From positions 1 through 64,000 of the forward strand of contig JAWZYV010010311.1 of the NCBI GenBank assembly GCA_038373885.1: a stretch of DNA of 64,000 bases. The letters run 5' to 3'. The stretch's first letter is position 1; each line of letters starts with the position of its first letter. Positions 1 through 11,435 of the stretch are shown one piece after another. Origin of the DNA: Cheiracanthium punctorium. Its lineage: Eukaryota; Arthropoda; Arachnida; Araneae; Cheiracanthiidae. The position numbers were made by a program, and so were the translations under genes. The notes under the pieces were generated by a model. The model had not been told where the DNA came from, ran no database searches, and saw only the letters and a list, made by a program, of their open reading frames with translations.

Positions 1-799
1 GGGGTGGGGGGTTAATTAAAAAAAATTCCAAGGTTGAAGCTGAATTTTCCAGGTTTTTAAAGGAAAATTACATTTTTCCATGAGATTTCCAGGTTTCCCT
101 GAGGGCATATTGAGTACCTACTTTCTCTTTATGTGCCTCATTATAAGGCAATCAAATTACTATTATAGCATTATAGTAATCAAAATTATGCCCCCCCCCT
201 TAATGTAACAAACAATGGGTTGCATTTACAGTAAACTCACAACTATCCAGCCTAGTTGAAAAGATGATAAATGTTGTTAGCAGCTGTGTATTCAAATTTT
301 GCACAAGCAATATATGCAGTTATTAAAATGAGAATATTTTGCATGAAACATGTATTTTTATGAATGCAAAATCCAAGTAGTGTTGTGTTGTCACTGTTAC
401 CTTATACTTTAAATTATTTTTTCTTTTTCAGTGATTAGTTTATATAACCTTTTATCAGGATGTTTTTTTTTAAATTTAGGTTCTTTCCAGATAAAATTTT
501 AAATAAATACTAAGTAATTTCTTACCTTTGGGGGATGTTAATTAATTGTTTTGTTTTGACTAAGTAATGTTTTCTCCCTTTTGTTTATATCTTTTTTTAT
601 TTTCTCTTCATAGGCTCTTTTCAGGCATTAGAGTGTTTAAAATTAATCTTTTAAATTTGACATTCTGTGGTTTAAAACATAATGGCTGTGCACCATACCT
701 CCCTTCTCATTAAAGTCACGTTTTTGATGGGATTTTAATTAATTTTTGAATGTTCCCATAATCCCATCCTTTTCAAAATTTTATTGCTTTTATTTCCCA
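1..799. other. AT-rich non-coding DNA
   Basis: No gene, terminal repeat or coding-like frame was seen. The stretch holds short homopolymer runs only. It ends at the CTAG terminus of the first Helitron. Confidence 0.5.
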
Positions 800-1636
800 C
801 TAGCTGAAGTACCCGTCGTTGACGGGTTAGTACTGAATGCAAATTTTCAAAAAGCAAGAACTTTCGTCAGCATTGTAGGAGTACGCAGAATGGATGTAGT
901 ATGTTGCCAAAGTAAAGAAAGCGGAGTTATAATTTTTATGTTTTATTAAAATATTACAGGTTAGAGAGTAACCAAGTAATATCATTTCATTCGCTTTAGT
1001 TGTAATTATGTGATGCGCGAACGAATATTTACGCATATTGAAATAATTTTCACAAAATCTCAAAATCTAATCAACATTTTTGAAAAATTGGAAGCCTAGA
1101 ATTTAAGTTGAGTGGCAACCTATCATGACACCAAATTTCATATCATTCGCTTCTGTCGATTATATGGGATCCTCGAACACAAATTCACGCAGTTTGAAAC
1201 GATTTTTGCAAATCTCAAAATCCAATCAAGATTTTTTAAAAATTCGACGCCTATGATTTAAGTTGAGTGACCACCTAACATGACACCAAATTTCATATCA
1301 TCCACTTCAGTCATTTTTACGTGATGCTTGAACACAAATTTATGCAATTTGAAAGGATTTTCGTAAAATCTCAAAATCCAATCAAGATTTTTAAAAAATT
1401 CAACGCCTATGATAGTTGAGTGTCCACCTATCATGACACCCAATTCCATATCATTCGCTTCAGTCGTTTTTACGTGATGCTTGAACAGAAAAAGCGTCAC
1501 GGACAGAATGACAGACAGAAAAACTTTTTTTTTTGAGGGTCACATCGGATTCCCGGGTGCTTGAAACGGATAGAAATCGCAAAATTTTTGAATTCCAAGA
1601 AATGTACAGACAAAAGTCTAATTTTATTTATATAGA
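800..1636 (-). mobile_element. Non-autonomous Helitron, copy A (837 bp)
   Basis: Read on the minus strand, the element starts TCTATATAAATAAAATTAGA (1636 downward) and ends CAGCTAG at 800, with A before and T after, the A^T target expected of Helitrons. Seven bases inside the CTAG end is a perfect 7-bp hairpin (ACCCGTC at 811-817, GACGGGT at 821-827, 3-nt loop), the usual Helitron terminator. There are no terminal inverted repeats and no target duplication. The interior is a degenerate tandem repeat of about 150-160 bp (units near 1059, 1218, 1368) containing the phrase AAATCTCAAAATCYAATC. No Rep/helicase coding sequence is present, so it is non-autonomous. The same interior recurs at 42808-43411 and the same 3' end at 60649. 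Confidence 0.8.
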
Positions 1637-2164
1637 TTGTCAGGCTTCTCCCAGTTAAATTTCAGACATTTTCTTCATCTTTTAAGCTTTTTCCAGTTTT
1701 TTTTTCCGCACAATTGCATTGTGTTCGGTTTGTCTTGCATTATGCAATGGAGGATGCCATTTTTTAAAAATTCACACCTAGTCTGGAAAAGTTCTAGAAC
1801 ATTTTCCCCCACCGTTTTGCCCCTGATGGGAATTTTTGGTTGTGCCCGAAATGAGTTGCTGTGCTCTGATTGGCGGAGAGTGGTTTTCCGGGGCAGCAGG
1901 TAAAGATCGAGCACGGGATCTGCAGGCAGATTCGTTTGGAACACCAATATGCGAGGTTGGTAGCTAAGGGACTGGACCTTTCCCCCTCTAGAGCAAGCCA
2001 ATGGTGAAAATGGCTAATTGTTACACAGGTGCCGATAAATTGAAGGTGCTGGCACCATTGGGTGCCGACAGATAAACAATGTGTTAATTTTTTTTTTCAT
2101 CTTTCATTTTAATTCACCAAGCCATGATAACAGTACAAGATTAATATTTAATAATTGCTCGGAG
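1637..2164. other. Unassigned sequence between Helitron and hAT element
   Basis: Moderately GC-rich for this window around 1790-2000. Open frames exist on both strands but none has a recognisable domain or convincing splice context. Confidence 0.4.
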
Positions 2165-2629
2165 CAGTGGCGGCTCGTGGGATACAGCAAGTACAGCCAG
2201 GCTGCACTTGAAATTATCAACACATACTTTAAAATAATTTATTCTACTAACTTTATTAAATTCAGATTAGACTTATGGAATTTCTATGATAAATTTCAAA
2301 AACATCTAAAACAAAACTGCCGGATCGCACATTCAGAAAAAAGCCCTTTAATCTTCCTGCAATTCAACTGTGAGTCTTGGTACAGCCGAGGCCTTCGAGA
2401 GAGGAGAAAGAATCTTTCTCCTCTCTCGGAGGTCTCAGTACAGCCTTCATAGCCGATCAAGAAATTGGCAGCACCGTTGCCATGGCAACGAGTTTGTAAG
2501 CAGTCTTTCCGACATAGGGAGTTAGTAGCTAAGTACAGCTGATGAAAGATTTTCAAACGACGGCTGCAGTGAATTCAACTGACCGATTGGCTCGAGAAGT
2601 GAGGCAGGGGTACGGAGAATATATGTTCG

Positions 2630-2877
2630 GAAAACTCTCGACTTTATATTGCTGAATTTATCAAGAAGGTAAGCCTGGATAAACGCTTATGAATGGACAA
2701 TTACCCATCAAAGCAGTATTGTTTTTAAGTAAGCAGGAACTGGCATTTAGAGGACATGGCGAACGAGAAAATTCTTTAAACATGGGGAATTTTAAAGAGC
2801 TTTTAAAATTAATAATATCTGAATTAAAACAATGCCTTTTTATGAGGACATCACTGACTGATTCGCAAGTTTAAAAG
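2630..2877 (+). pseudogene. hAT transposase fragment, DUF4371 start
   Basis: The translation includes ENSRLHIAEF-like sequence, then after a stop and frame change at 2687-2692 the phrase LFLSKQELAFRGH followed by GNFKELLKL. This pattern is typical of the DUF4371 domain in hAT transposases and their domesticated zinc finger MYM-type relatives. The nearly identical segment at 26503-26748 shares the same frame break, so the lesion predates separation of the two copies or both come from a non-autonomous master. The catalytic core and C-terminal dimerisation domain are absent. It cannot encode an active transposase. Confidence 0.7.
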
Positions 2878-2973
2878 AAAGGAGGATTGATTTGACTTAT
2901 AAAAAAGAAAAAAAAAGGAGAAAATCTGAAACCTTTTCAGATTTTAAATACGCACCAAAGTGCTATATATTAA

Positions 2974-3484
2974 CCCTTTGAGGCGCAACCCTTTCCCAAT
3001 GCTGAAAAAAGGGCAGCCGTTGCCATCGCTCGACTTAACTACCAGCAAGATGGCGGCCGATCGAAACGTTCATCGCGTGCCACAGATCTAGAGACCCTTT
3101 TTTGACGACAGCTGGCTGTGCTCGCGCACAGCCAGCTGCGTCAAGAAAAGGGTCTCTAGATCTGTGGCACGCGATGAACGTTTCGATCGTCCGCCATCTT
3201 GCTGGTAGTTAAGTCGAGCGATGGCAACGGCTGCCCTTTTTTCAGCATTGGGCCATCTATCCAGGCTTTCTCGCGTTCTTCCATTCTTTCAGCAGATGTC
3301 AGTGCTGTTAAAAAGAATCGTGACCATTTTTTACGGAAATGACGTGCTAAAAAGTAAAGGATGCTCGTGGAGCCATGTCAGCCGCAACTATTTTTATAGA
3401 TGTCGAATCTATTCTTCGTGACTGGCAACCGTCAAAACGTCAGAGTTTGGTGTTCCCAGAGCGGGACCACTGCGCGTTAAAGGG
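2974..3484. mobile_element. piggyBac-like MITE with long foldback, TTAA target
   Basis: Flanked by TTAA (2970-2973 and 3485-3488). Ends are CCCTTTGAGGCGCA on the left and TGCGCGTTAAAGGG on the right, inverted apart from two or three bases. Inside, 2997-3250 is a near-perfect palindrome with arms of about 120 bp centred near 3124. No coding capacity. TTAA duplication plus CCCTTT-type ends point to piggyBac-like mobilisation. Confidence 0.75.
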
Positions 3485-3533
3485 TTAAAAGCATAACATA
3501 ATTTATGCGTCGTCCCTATTCCATAAGGTTGGA

Positions 3534-4510
3534 AAGTGTATCATTGTTCATGAGTGAGCAGTATTTTTCTTCCTTATTTTATAAAAACCATCTTTGGAAT
3601 CGAAATCTATCTTAAAATAGTCTACTAAAACTATTTTACAATCTTCGCCAAGCATATTACAACTATACTTCACAGTTTTAAATATTATTTCGAATGTGCA
3701 TCATAATCTATGAGTGTGCCGTGTTTGTCTTTCTTGGATTGATTTTTACTTTAACGCCCCAACTCTTGCCAAGGTGGCGATCATTAAACATATAGAGTAA
3801 CCATGACAATTTTTTGTATTTATGTGGCAATCGTAATTTAGAATTAAAATGGCGATTTGGAACAACCTGTATGTACAGCATTCCGTTACATTTTCATTTA
3901 TTTTTGGTTGCCAATTAATGTAGTTTTAATAATTGTCTTCAAATTCCTTAACTAGTGCGTTTATCACTAATTTGTTCACTTTAGTTTTTATGTAGTTGTT
4001 TAGGGAGCGTTGAAACTTGTGCATAACTCCTACAGACCCATGACTTCCAAGCTCGCCAAAGGGCGGGGAATTTTTAGGTTGGCGAAAGTAGGGGCGTTAA
4101 AATAGGAATCCCCTCTTTCTTAACCTACGCCTATTGATACTGTTTTAAAATCTTCACCAGGCATATTGGAACTTTTGGCATATTCCAAATATATCTCGTA
4201 GACATTTTAAATACTGTTTGGAATGAGCATCATAATCCATCATATCGTGTTTTCCTTCTTTGTTCCATAAAACACTTCTTCGGAATAGAAATCTATATTA
4301 AAATCGCCTACCAAAACTGTTTAACAATTTTTGCCAGGCATAGTCAAACTACACTTCACCGTTATAAATACCATTTGGAAAGTGTATCATAATCTATGAT
4401 GTGTACCGTATTTGTTTTCACTATTCTATAAAACACTTCTTCGGAATTAAAATCTATATTTAAATCATCTACTAAAACTATTTCACAATATTCGTCAGGC
4501 ATTTTCTAAC
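3534..4510. repeat. Diverged ~160-180-bp tandem repeats
   Basis: The motif GTRYATCATAATCYATGA and the following run (ending near TTCGCCAGGCAT) recur at about 3534, 3698, 4225 and 4381. When the 346 bp of the TTAA MITE at 3755-4096 is removed, spacing is 155-185 bp. A reverse-complement relative lies near 8790-8870. These repeats sit inside the extra segment of hAT copy 1. Confidence 0.6.
3755..4096. mobile_element. Second TTAA-flanked MITE, 342 bp
   Basis: TTAA at 3751-3754 and 4097-4100. Ends CGCCCCAACTCTTGCCAAGG and, inverted, CGCCCCTACTTTCGCCAACC match at most positions. It is inserted in the tandem repeats and differs in sequence from the MITE at 2974, so it is a second family with the same target preference. 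Confidence 0.65.
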
Positions 4511-5186
4511 TATACTCAAAATATATTTATAATAAATTATCGCTTTTTGGCACCCAGTTTAGCGATCATTTATCAAAAATTGCAAACCTTGTGCGACTTT
4601 CAACATTTTATTAACGCCTCCCCCCTCCACGTTATCTGGAAAACACATTTCAAAAGTGATTCGACGCGCTAATTGTACCAAAATCGTGTCTACACAAAAA
4701 GCAAGGTTGAAATTAAAAGCACTCTGGTGCTAAAAATAAGTAAGTTTTTTTTTTTTTTTTTTTTTTTTCTTTCCTTCTGAAGTTATCGTTACAAAAGAAA
4801 ATTCTAAGGAAACTTCGAATCAGACACGGATTAATGCAATTTTGAGGATAAGAGCGGCTGGTTGAAATTTATGTAAATTTTATGGAAGTAAAATAGGATC
4901 TCTTGCATTTTTTATGTAATTTCTTTTTCCTCGGTGAGGGCTTAATCCGCCAGTTTTCAAATTCAGTAACAAAGATTTTCCATTCCTGTGGGGAGGAAGG
5001 GGGGGGAGCTCATATGCTTCCGGCTGCACCAACAGTTTTGACCACGGGCCGCCACTGGTTCGGAGTAAGATCTCCCCATCGACAGCCTTGACTAGGGTCG
5101 GATTTACACATTTTTGTACCCTAGGCCAAAGGCCATAATTGCGCCCCCCCCCCTCGAAAAATTGATCAATAATTCAATATGCATAA

Positions 5187-5353
5187 CAGTGGCGGATTAA
5201 TGCAAGCTTGTCGGGGTGTGGGGGTTGATTAGTTAGAAAATTGACATATACACCCATTTTATGGAAGTAAAATAGGATATTTTACATGAATTTCTTTTTT
5301 CTCAGGGGGGGGGGGTGTCGCTCCCTCCGCCCCCCCCCTTTAATCCGCCCTTG
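5187..5353. mobile_element. hAT MITE, 167 bp
   Basis: Ends CAGTGGCGGATTAA and TTAATCCGCCCTTG are inverted repeats with one or two mismatches. Flanks atgcataa (5179-5186) and atatataa (5354-5361) match at 6 of 8. The interior includes a long G run and a C run that extend the foldback. Confidence 0.6.
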
Positions 5354-5361
5354 ATATATAA

Positions 5362-6237
5362 TAATTCGTTTCTTCTCATCAGCACCATATGTCATGTAAA
5401 AAAATGTTTTATACAGTTTTTTAAAGATTGTCAGATAATTTACACTATCTAATTATCATTTCGATAGGAAGACCCTGAATTTTACCATTTAAACCCACGA
5501 AACAGTTCAGTTTTAAGAAATTTATGAAAATTCATCGCAAAACAGAGGATTGCCTTATAAACTTAGTGCGATTTTTGGACATGTCTGATGTTCGTCAGTA
5601 TTCCTACCACAACATTCGAAGCTGGTACAGAAATTCGAAGACTGGATCAGATAAAACCAGAAAATCACTTCATTGAAATCGCAAAAAGTTATCGTTAATG
5701 TCAGCGATCAGATGATTGTTTGCAGATAAAGTGAATACTGTAATAGTGCTTATTTTCTTGGGTTTTCTTCTTTAAATATGGTATAATATGTATTTCTTCT
5801 TTATCCCTCTTACAGAAATTCCCACTAAGTAAAATATACTCCCTTACATTAATGAGGTGATGTAGAAAGTTTAAACTTTCTCATAAGAAGGCTGCAGATG
5901 TTTAATCAAAGTCTGTGAGGGGAAATAAGCTTTTCAATATCAAAAATAGTAAACATAATTATTAAAACTATTCTAACAAAACTAAGTAACTATTAATTTT
6001 AATCACAGTCATATATAGCCAATATTTTACATTTTAAGAAATGAGTTTTAAATCATTTTAAACCAGCTTTCTTTAAAAAGTGTTGCTGTTGTGTTTTTTT
6101 CCAGCATTAAAAAATTTGTTTAAAAGTATTACAATTGCACTAACATTTAATTTAAAGATTATTGTTTTTGACTTTATTAATACCATAATTTAATTTTTAA
6201 AAAGCAATCTTTAAAATAAGAGTACCAATGTTTAAAT
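5362..6237. other. AT-rich non-coding DNA
   Basis: No gene, terminal repeat or domain was recognised. Short homopolymers and palindromic AT patches only. Confidence 0.4.
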
Positions 6238-6390
6238 CAGGGGCATAGCCAGGGGGGGGGGGGATATCGGGATATATCCCCCCCCCCCCCGAAATTTTTG
6301 GATTAGTGATGAAATTTCGTCTATTTATACACAATTTATACACATATAGGTTCATATCCCCCCCAAAAAATTTTCCTGGCTACGCACCTG
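6238..6390. mobile_element. hAT MITE of the 'CAGTGGCGTAGCCAG' family, 153 bp
   Basis: Ends CAGGGGCATAGCCAGG and CCTGGCTACGCACCTG are inverted at 14 of 16 positions, and the 8-bp duplication gtttaaat is exact on both sides (6230-6237 and 6391-6398). Long G and C runs near the ends pair with each other. Relatives lie at 28236, 33454 and 35590. Confidence 0.8.
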
Positions 6391-6602
6391 GTTTAAATTG
6401 AATATTTTTAAAAATAAAAATATTTATATATAAATATATATACTTATAAATCTTCCTTATTCTAAAATTTATTATTTAAAAACAAAGAGCTAACAAGATA
6501 AATTACCATGAATTAGAATGTGTGTGTGTGCGTGTATGTGTGTAACCTGTAAAATAGTGTTTTGCTTGTCGTACATATTCTCATTTTGTTGCAATTAAAT
6601 TA

Positions 6603-6654
6603 ATTAATTGGTAACTTAATTTAATTAATTAATTAATTTAAGTAACCAATTAAT
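6603..6654. repeat. AT-rich palindrome, 17-bp arms
   Basis: Arms 6603-6619 and 6638-6654 (around ATTAATTGGT and ACCAATTAAT) are complementary at 16 of 17 positions with a TTAA-repeat loop. Confidence 0.6.
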
Positions 6655-7022
6655 CTCTAACTTCCATGGGTACCCAGGGGTTCTAAGCTTTATACATTTT
6701 GATGATCTGAATAATTCATCTACTTTGTGTAGGACTCATTTGACACTATTAATAGTCATCAGCATAGTCATTTATATCATGGATATAATTTTTATGTGTG
6801 ATGAGGTTGATGCCTGCGTTAAATGTGAAATATGATTCTGGAGAGTCCTGCTCCTAATTAAGTAGTGATGACATGTTTTGCCATAGTTGAATTGTCATCT
6901 TGTTGATCCTAGATTTTAATGTGTTAATAAATGTCTGTTTTTTCAACCATTACACATGGGCGGTAAGTGTAGAACCTGAGTATTGGCAAGCTTCTGTGCA
7001 AAATTTAATGCTTCTCTTCTAG

Positions 7023-7162
7023 CAAAGTGTTGTGAGAAAGAGCAACACTACAGTAGACCTGGGTGTGGGGCACTGAGATACAGGAAGAGAGAACAAAAAA
7101 GAAGAGTGGGTGGCAAGGAACCCAGTGTGAAGAAGAGGAGCAGGGCCAGAAAAACAAAATAA
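7023..7162 (+). CDS. Candidate terminal coding exon, unknown product
   Basis: A strong splice acceptor (pyrimidine tract cttctcttct then AG at 7021-7022) opens one uninterrupted frame in phase 2 of 45 codons to a TAA at 7160-7162. The peptide is cysteine-containing then strongly basic: it begins KCCEKEQHYSRPGCGALRY and ends in a Lys/Arg-rich tail. Codon composition looks coding, unlike the flanks. A possible donor GTAAGT follows the stop immediately, so the exon may continue in other splice forms or the stop may lie in a cassette exon. I do not recognise the family. A basic C-terminal tail suggests nuclear or nucleic-acid association, but that is a guess. No partner exon was identified. Confidence 0.35.
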
Positions 7163-8034
7163 GTAAGTAAATATTTGGTAAGTGAGTAAATGTTTTTAGA
7201 ACTCCGACTTATCTGGCTGGCCCTTCCACCACATTAAGCCAGATAGTCGAAAGTTTACTGTATATCAAAGATGGTTTCATATTCAATTTGAACTATAAAA
7301 GATCAGGAATTATGTAAGAGCATTACAGGAGTGAAAACAGTTTTCAGGACCACTTACTGATTGATAATTCTAAGATAAACTTTTTATACTATAGTCAGTA
7401 CACAAGGCTATTGGTAAACATTGCTATATTCTTTAGTACTGAGCAATACCCTGTAATCCTATGCACAAACAATGAAATAATCAACATTTTAGGGACTTTG
7501 AATAAAATTAATGCAAAACTTTTTAAAGCTTTTTTAAAAAATTTGTTTTTAATAATTGAGTCCGCATCCCAATATTTACCAATCAACTGCAAAGCTTTGC
7601 ACTTCATTAACAGCTGACTATGCTTCTGCATCTCATATTACTTAATGATTTGTGTAAAATAAACATAGATCTTAACCATATTTTATGCAAAACTCCATAA
7701 AATACGGGTTAGAATCCCTTAGTCTCCCACTGAGGGCACCCCCACCTTGGCTTTGATCCCTCACATACACAATTGGACGTAATTCAGCAATTCAATGCAC
7801 TACTTACTGTTATCAGAATATAGCTATTAAGTTTATTAATATAAACACAAAAAATGACACTAAAAATGGCTTAATTAAAGAGAAAATAGTAAAAAAATGT
7901 TGAAATTGGAAGAAAGGAGTGACATGACCCGTATTCTGCAAGAGGCAAAAAATTAATCTGACAAATGACATGCGTGTGCACCCTGTTTCTCATTTACATT
8001 TTCTCGTGCTGCCCTCGATGGTTAAGATCCCCAA
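7163..8034. other. Non-coding DNA with one dispersed repeat
   Basis: Mostly AT-rich. Positions about 7700-7785 (gtctcccactgagggcaccc... through ...cacaattgg) are homologous to about 62655-62740, so this is a dispersed repeat. Nothing else was recognised. Confidence 0.45.
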
Positions 8035-8310
8035 TCTATATAAATAAAACAAAGTGTAAAATGTCCATTTGTCTGTGTCCCGCATAGCTCCCAGACGAGT
8101 GATCATAGACCTACCAAATTTTGTACGGAAATTCTCCAGGACGGGTCCCCACATACCTCAAAGCGATTTTTTCAAAATTCGAATTATTTTAGGAGATATT
8201 GATAAAAAATGTATCGCAAAAGGCTAATTTTTGCTCTCTGCCATTTTGCAATTGTAGCCCTCAAAGTGGAAAAAGTGAGGATTAAGCATGTCTAGGTTGC
8301 CATATTTGGC
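8035..8310 (+). mobile_element. Helitron 5' end fragment
   Basis: Begins TCTATATAAATAAAAC after an A, the same 5' terminus as Helitron copy A. It is followed by the CTGTGTCCCGCATAGCTCCC region and CAAAGCGATTTTTTCAAAAT, which has counterparts near the 5' end of Helitron B (read on its own strand) and a more diverged match near 39040-39180. The 3' end could not be placed. Confidence 0.6.
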
Positions 8311-11189
8311 AAGTTATGAAAATGATTCAAAGTAAAAATAAAAGAATAACATTTTTTTTTGTTTGTTTAGATTATTTGTAAGGTTATTTTTTAATTAAAA
8401 TATCGTGTGCATGTGAAATCAGAGCAGGAATGAAATGTTTTACACTCCAAAGAAAAACATAATTTGGAAATTTTCAGAGACTAAAATGTGCAACTTTTTA
8501 ATTTGGCAAAAAATAAAATGGTTGACATGCGATTTTGAGAAGATGATTCTAGCACTTGGTGCAATTTAATGAGAGCATATTTTCATTGCAAGAAATCCAC
8601 TGTATCACGTGACTGATGCTAAAATAATTTTTTATTGTCTGCTACTTGGATTATGAATACACCTGAGAATAAGTTTTTGAAACTGTCATTCAGTTTGAAT
8701 TGTGCATTTTTCTGCACAGCTTTTCCCCATCTATTTCTAATGTATCACATCCAGAAAAAGGATGTTAGAAATATCAATTTTAATTTTGTATAATCGCACT
8801 CATGAATAATGATATACTTTCCAACTTAATGGAATGAGGAAAGAAAATAGGGATGACCCATGGATTATAATACGCTTTTTAACGTTAGCAGCGGGCGCCA
8901 CTTACCCTAGGGCCGCTCCTGTTTGTAACCATCTTAATTTTAAATTCCATTCAGAATCTGAGGGATTTTAGTGCCAAGGAAGCCAGTGAGAAACAGGCTT
9001 CTTTCTGAGCAAGATTTATTAAGATGGCAGACCAACTGGTCGCTGGAGGCGACTAGTATCAGATGGAAAACTGAAAAATTAAAGAATAAGAGATAAAAAC
9101 AAAGAAGGCTTTTATAACTGCTATCAGTGTGGTTAATAATCTTCAATGTTATTTCTAAGACAAAAAATTGCACTTTTGCTATTCTGCCATGTATGAACCA
9201 TTCGACTTTATAAATTTTTCTCTTTTGATGACACATCTACAGACCAAGACCTTTGGTTAGACACTTCAACCAAAATTTTTACACCTAGCCATTCTCTTAA
9301 TTTAGAGGATAGAGTAAAAACATGTTTCAAATTAATATATAGATTCTTTCTAGTCTTCCACAATTGGAAAATATTTTTCTTTCTAATGGACCAGTCAGCA
9401 GCCTAATTCAGGCTTGACCACAATGAAGGCTGCAGATCTTGTATGTTAATTATGTTGGTCATTCCCTTATGGGGGGGGGTGCTTATTTGACACACCAACA
9501 TTGCCCCTATGAGTGGTCTTCTAATTTTATACCAATTGCAGATGAGATGAGAGACCAAGCACCTGAAATTGGCACCCCCATAGGTTCATTTGAACATAGC
9601 GAACATTGGAGCCTGTCACGTTGACACAATGTGCATATTTTTTTAATGAAAAATTATTAATATAAATCTTAATTACCACTGTCTAAATTTAAACTTAAAA
9701 ACTTTTATTAATTAAAAATTTTTAACAGGACTGTTTTTAAAGCTTTCAAATTTCCTTTTAGCCATTTCATTTGTAATTCAATAACATACTTCTAAATCAT
9801 TTTGATTTTCTGCTTTCGGCATTGCTAATCAAACTTGCAGCTGCAGTCTGTTTTATTTATTTTTTCTTCATGTCTACTTTTCGCATTTATTCCTATAAAA
9901 GCCTAACTTGCAATACTGCCCTGTTCCCAAACTGCAGTGTCGACAGTTACTTGCTTTTCTTTTTGTCATCTCTGTGTGCAGATGCATGCATTGAATGTTC
10001 TAGAAAAGTCTTTTGAACTCCGCTTTTCTTTCTTCTGACATACGTAATAACTTAACGGCCAAATTTGACTTCGTGACATACCACCCTGTGCATCTTTGAA
10101 TGTGAGCAGTCAGTAATGAGTTAGTGAACATAGTAGAGCTTGATTCGGGCAGGTACCAAGGTTGGAGGTTCAGGCAAGCACTTTTCCTTTTGGGGATTGT
10201 GTCTCTGCCCACCTAGTATGTTAATTATCTTGTAACTATATTTTATCATTTTCAATAACCAAGAATTTTATGTATATATGTGTATGAAAAGTGAAGGAAC
10301 AAGTTGTAGATTTTGCTGTGTGAAATACTATATATAATGTATGAAATATAATAAAGAAACGATTGTAGAAGTGTGATTTTCATCTGATTTACATATCGCA
10401 ACTCTATATGTAAAATTGTGCTGGTTCGAGTTTCATAGAGGAACGACTATCAATCTTTTTGCCATCAAGTTTATTTCTATCTAGTGTAATTGAAGATTAT
10501 ACAGTTAATATATGTGTTCATCTTCACTTTGAGTGAACAAGACGTATTTCTTTTACAGCATGTGATTGTGATACAACCCTGTTTTGCTGGTGAGTGTGTA
10601 TCAGGCACAATAATCTCTTTAAGCCAGTGTTCGAATAGTCAACATAAAATATTTCACCACTATACGAGTGTAGAGGAAGGTTTCGCGGTTACATCTTAAA
10701 TAATGATTGTGGGTTATGAACTTGCCCAAAGATACCAATGCACAACAAAATAGTGTCTAATCAATAAAGAACCAAGTTTATTTCTACAAAAATATATCTT
10801 TAGTATAGAGCCATGAAAGATTTTACGTTGACCAGCTCCCATTAGCATACACAGTCCTACAGCAGTTCAGCTGACAAAGGAGTTCATCCTCCCAATCACT
10901 GCCAAGCCGGTGCTGCTTCACTTTTTGTGTTCTTACAGAAACAAAACTTTGTGACCAGGCCAATGCCATATTTATTAAAAAATAAAATATTTCTTTTAAA
11001 GAATGTAAACTTAATGATATTCCCAATTAAGTTAGAATGTTGCAAAGTCTATTAAAAATGGAAAGTGAATTACAGATTTTTAAAAAACTTTTTACCAAGT
11101 TTGCCAACTAGGTTTCTAATCTTACCGAGTGTAAAAGAATGTGCCAATGTTCTCTGTCTTGTTTTCATGAATTATGGGGGCTTTGGCAC
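8311..11189. other. Unassigned DNA with weak gene-like signals
   Basis: A hAT-like right terminus, CCCTAGGGCCGCTCCTG, ends at 8921 without a visible partner; it resembles the right end at 60808. At 9982-10038 an ATG directly follows a good acceptor (tctctgtgtgcag) and opens 18 codons to TGA, with AATAAA at 10350; this could be a last exon and 3' UTR on the plus strand, but support is weak. Another AATAAA lies near 10763. Otherwise nothing recognised. Confidence 0.25.
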
Positions 11190-11435
11190 CTCTGCTTTAT
11201 AGCATTTTGTACCAACCCCAAATCCAGATTAGATCGATAGTGGCAGTATCTGCCAAGTGTGTTCATTTCTACAACAGACTCCCAAACAGTTCATTCCTAC
11301 CTCATTCAGGAAATGATAGATGGCAGTACTACCGATCATTAGGCGGTCTTTGATTGGTCCCAGGATCGAACTTACAACCTTTTGGCTGCGAGACCAATGC
11401 CTCTCCCAAATGGGCTACCGCAGACCACATGTGGC
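11190..11435 (-). repeat. tRNA-derived SINE
   Basis: On the minus strand the segment has an A box TAGCCCATTTGGGAG (11403-11417) and a B box GTTCGATCC (11363-11371) at tRNA-like spacing, with a short TTGG/CCAA anticodon-stem remnant between. The acceptor ends do not pair, so it is not a tRNA gene. A tRNA-unrelated body runs left to about 11190. Exact ends are uncertain. Confidence 0.65.

Larger units (their letters stand above)
2165..5057 (+). mobile_element. hAT element copy 1 (DUF4371/ZMYM-like lineage), 2,893 bp with internal insertions
   Basis: The left end CAGTGGCGGCTCGTGG (2165) and right end CCACGGGCCGCCACTG (5042-5057) are inverted repeats matching at 15 of 16 positions. The flanking 8-bp duplications are gctcggag (2157-2164) and gttcggag (5058-5065), 7 of 8 identical, the hAT signature. 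A second copy at 25368-27119 lets the structure be compared: here about 1.83 kb between roughly 2904 and 4735 is extra (two TTAA MITEs and diverged tandem repeats), while about 0.53 kb of transposase coding sequence present in copy 2 is missing at 2629/2630. It is defective. Confidence 0.85.

Noticed and set aside
9040..9058. Helitron 3' end (GTCGC hairpin followed by CTAG)
   Set aside because: The hairpin directly abuts CTAG with no spacer, and no homologous sequence upstream supports it.
11352..11432. tRNA gene on the minus strand
   Set aside because: A and B boxes fit, but the acceptor stem does not pair; a SINE head is the better reading.
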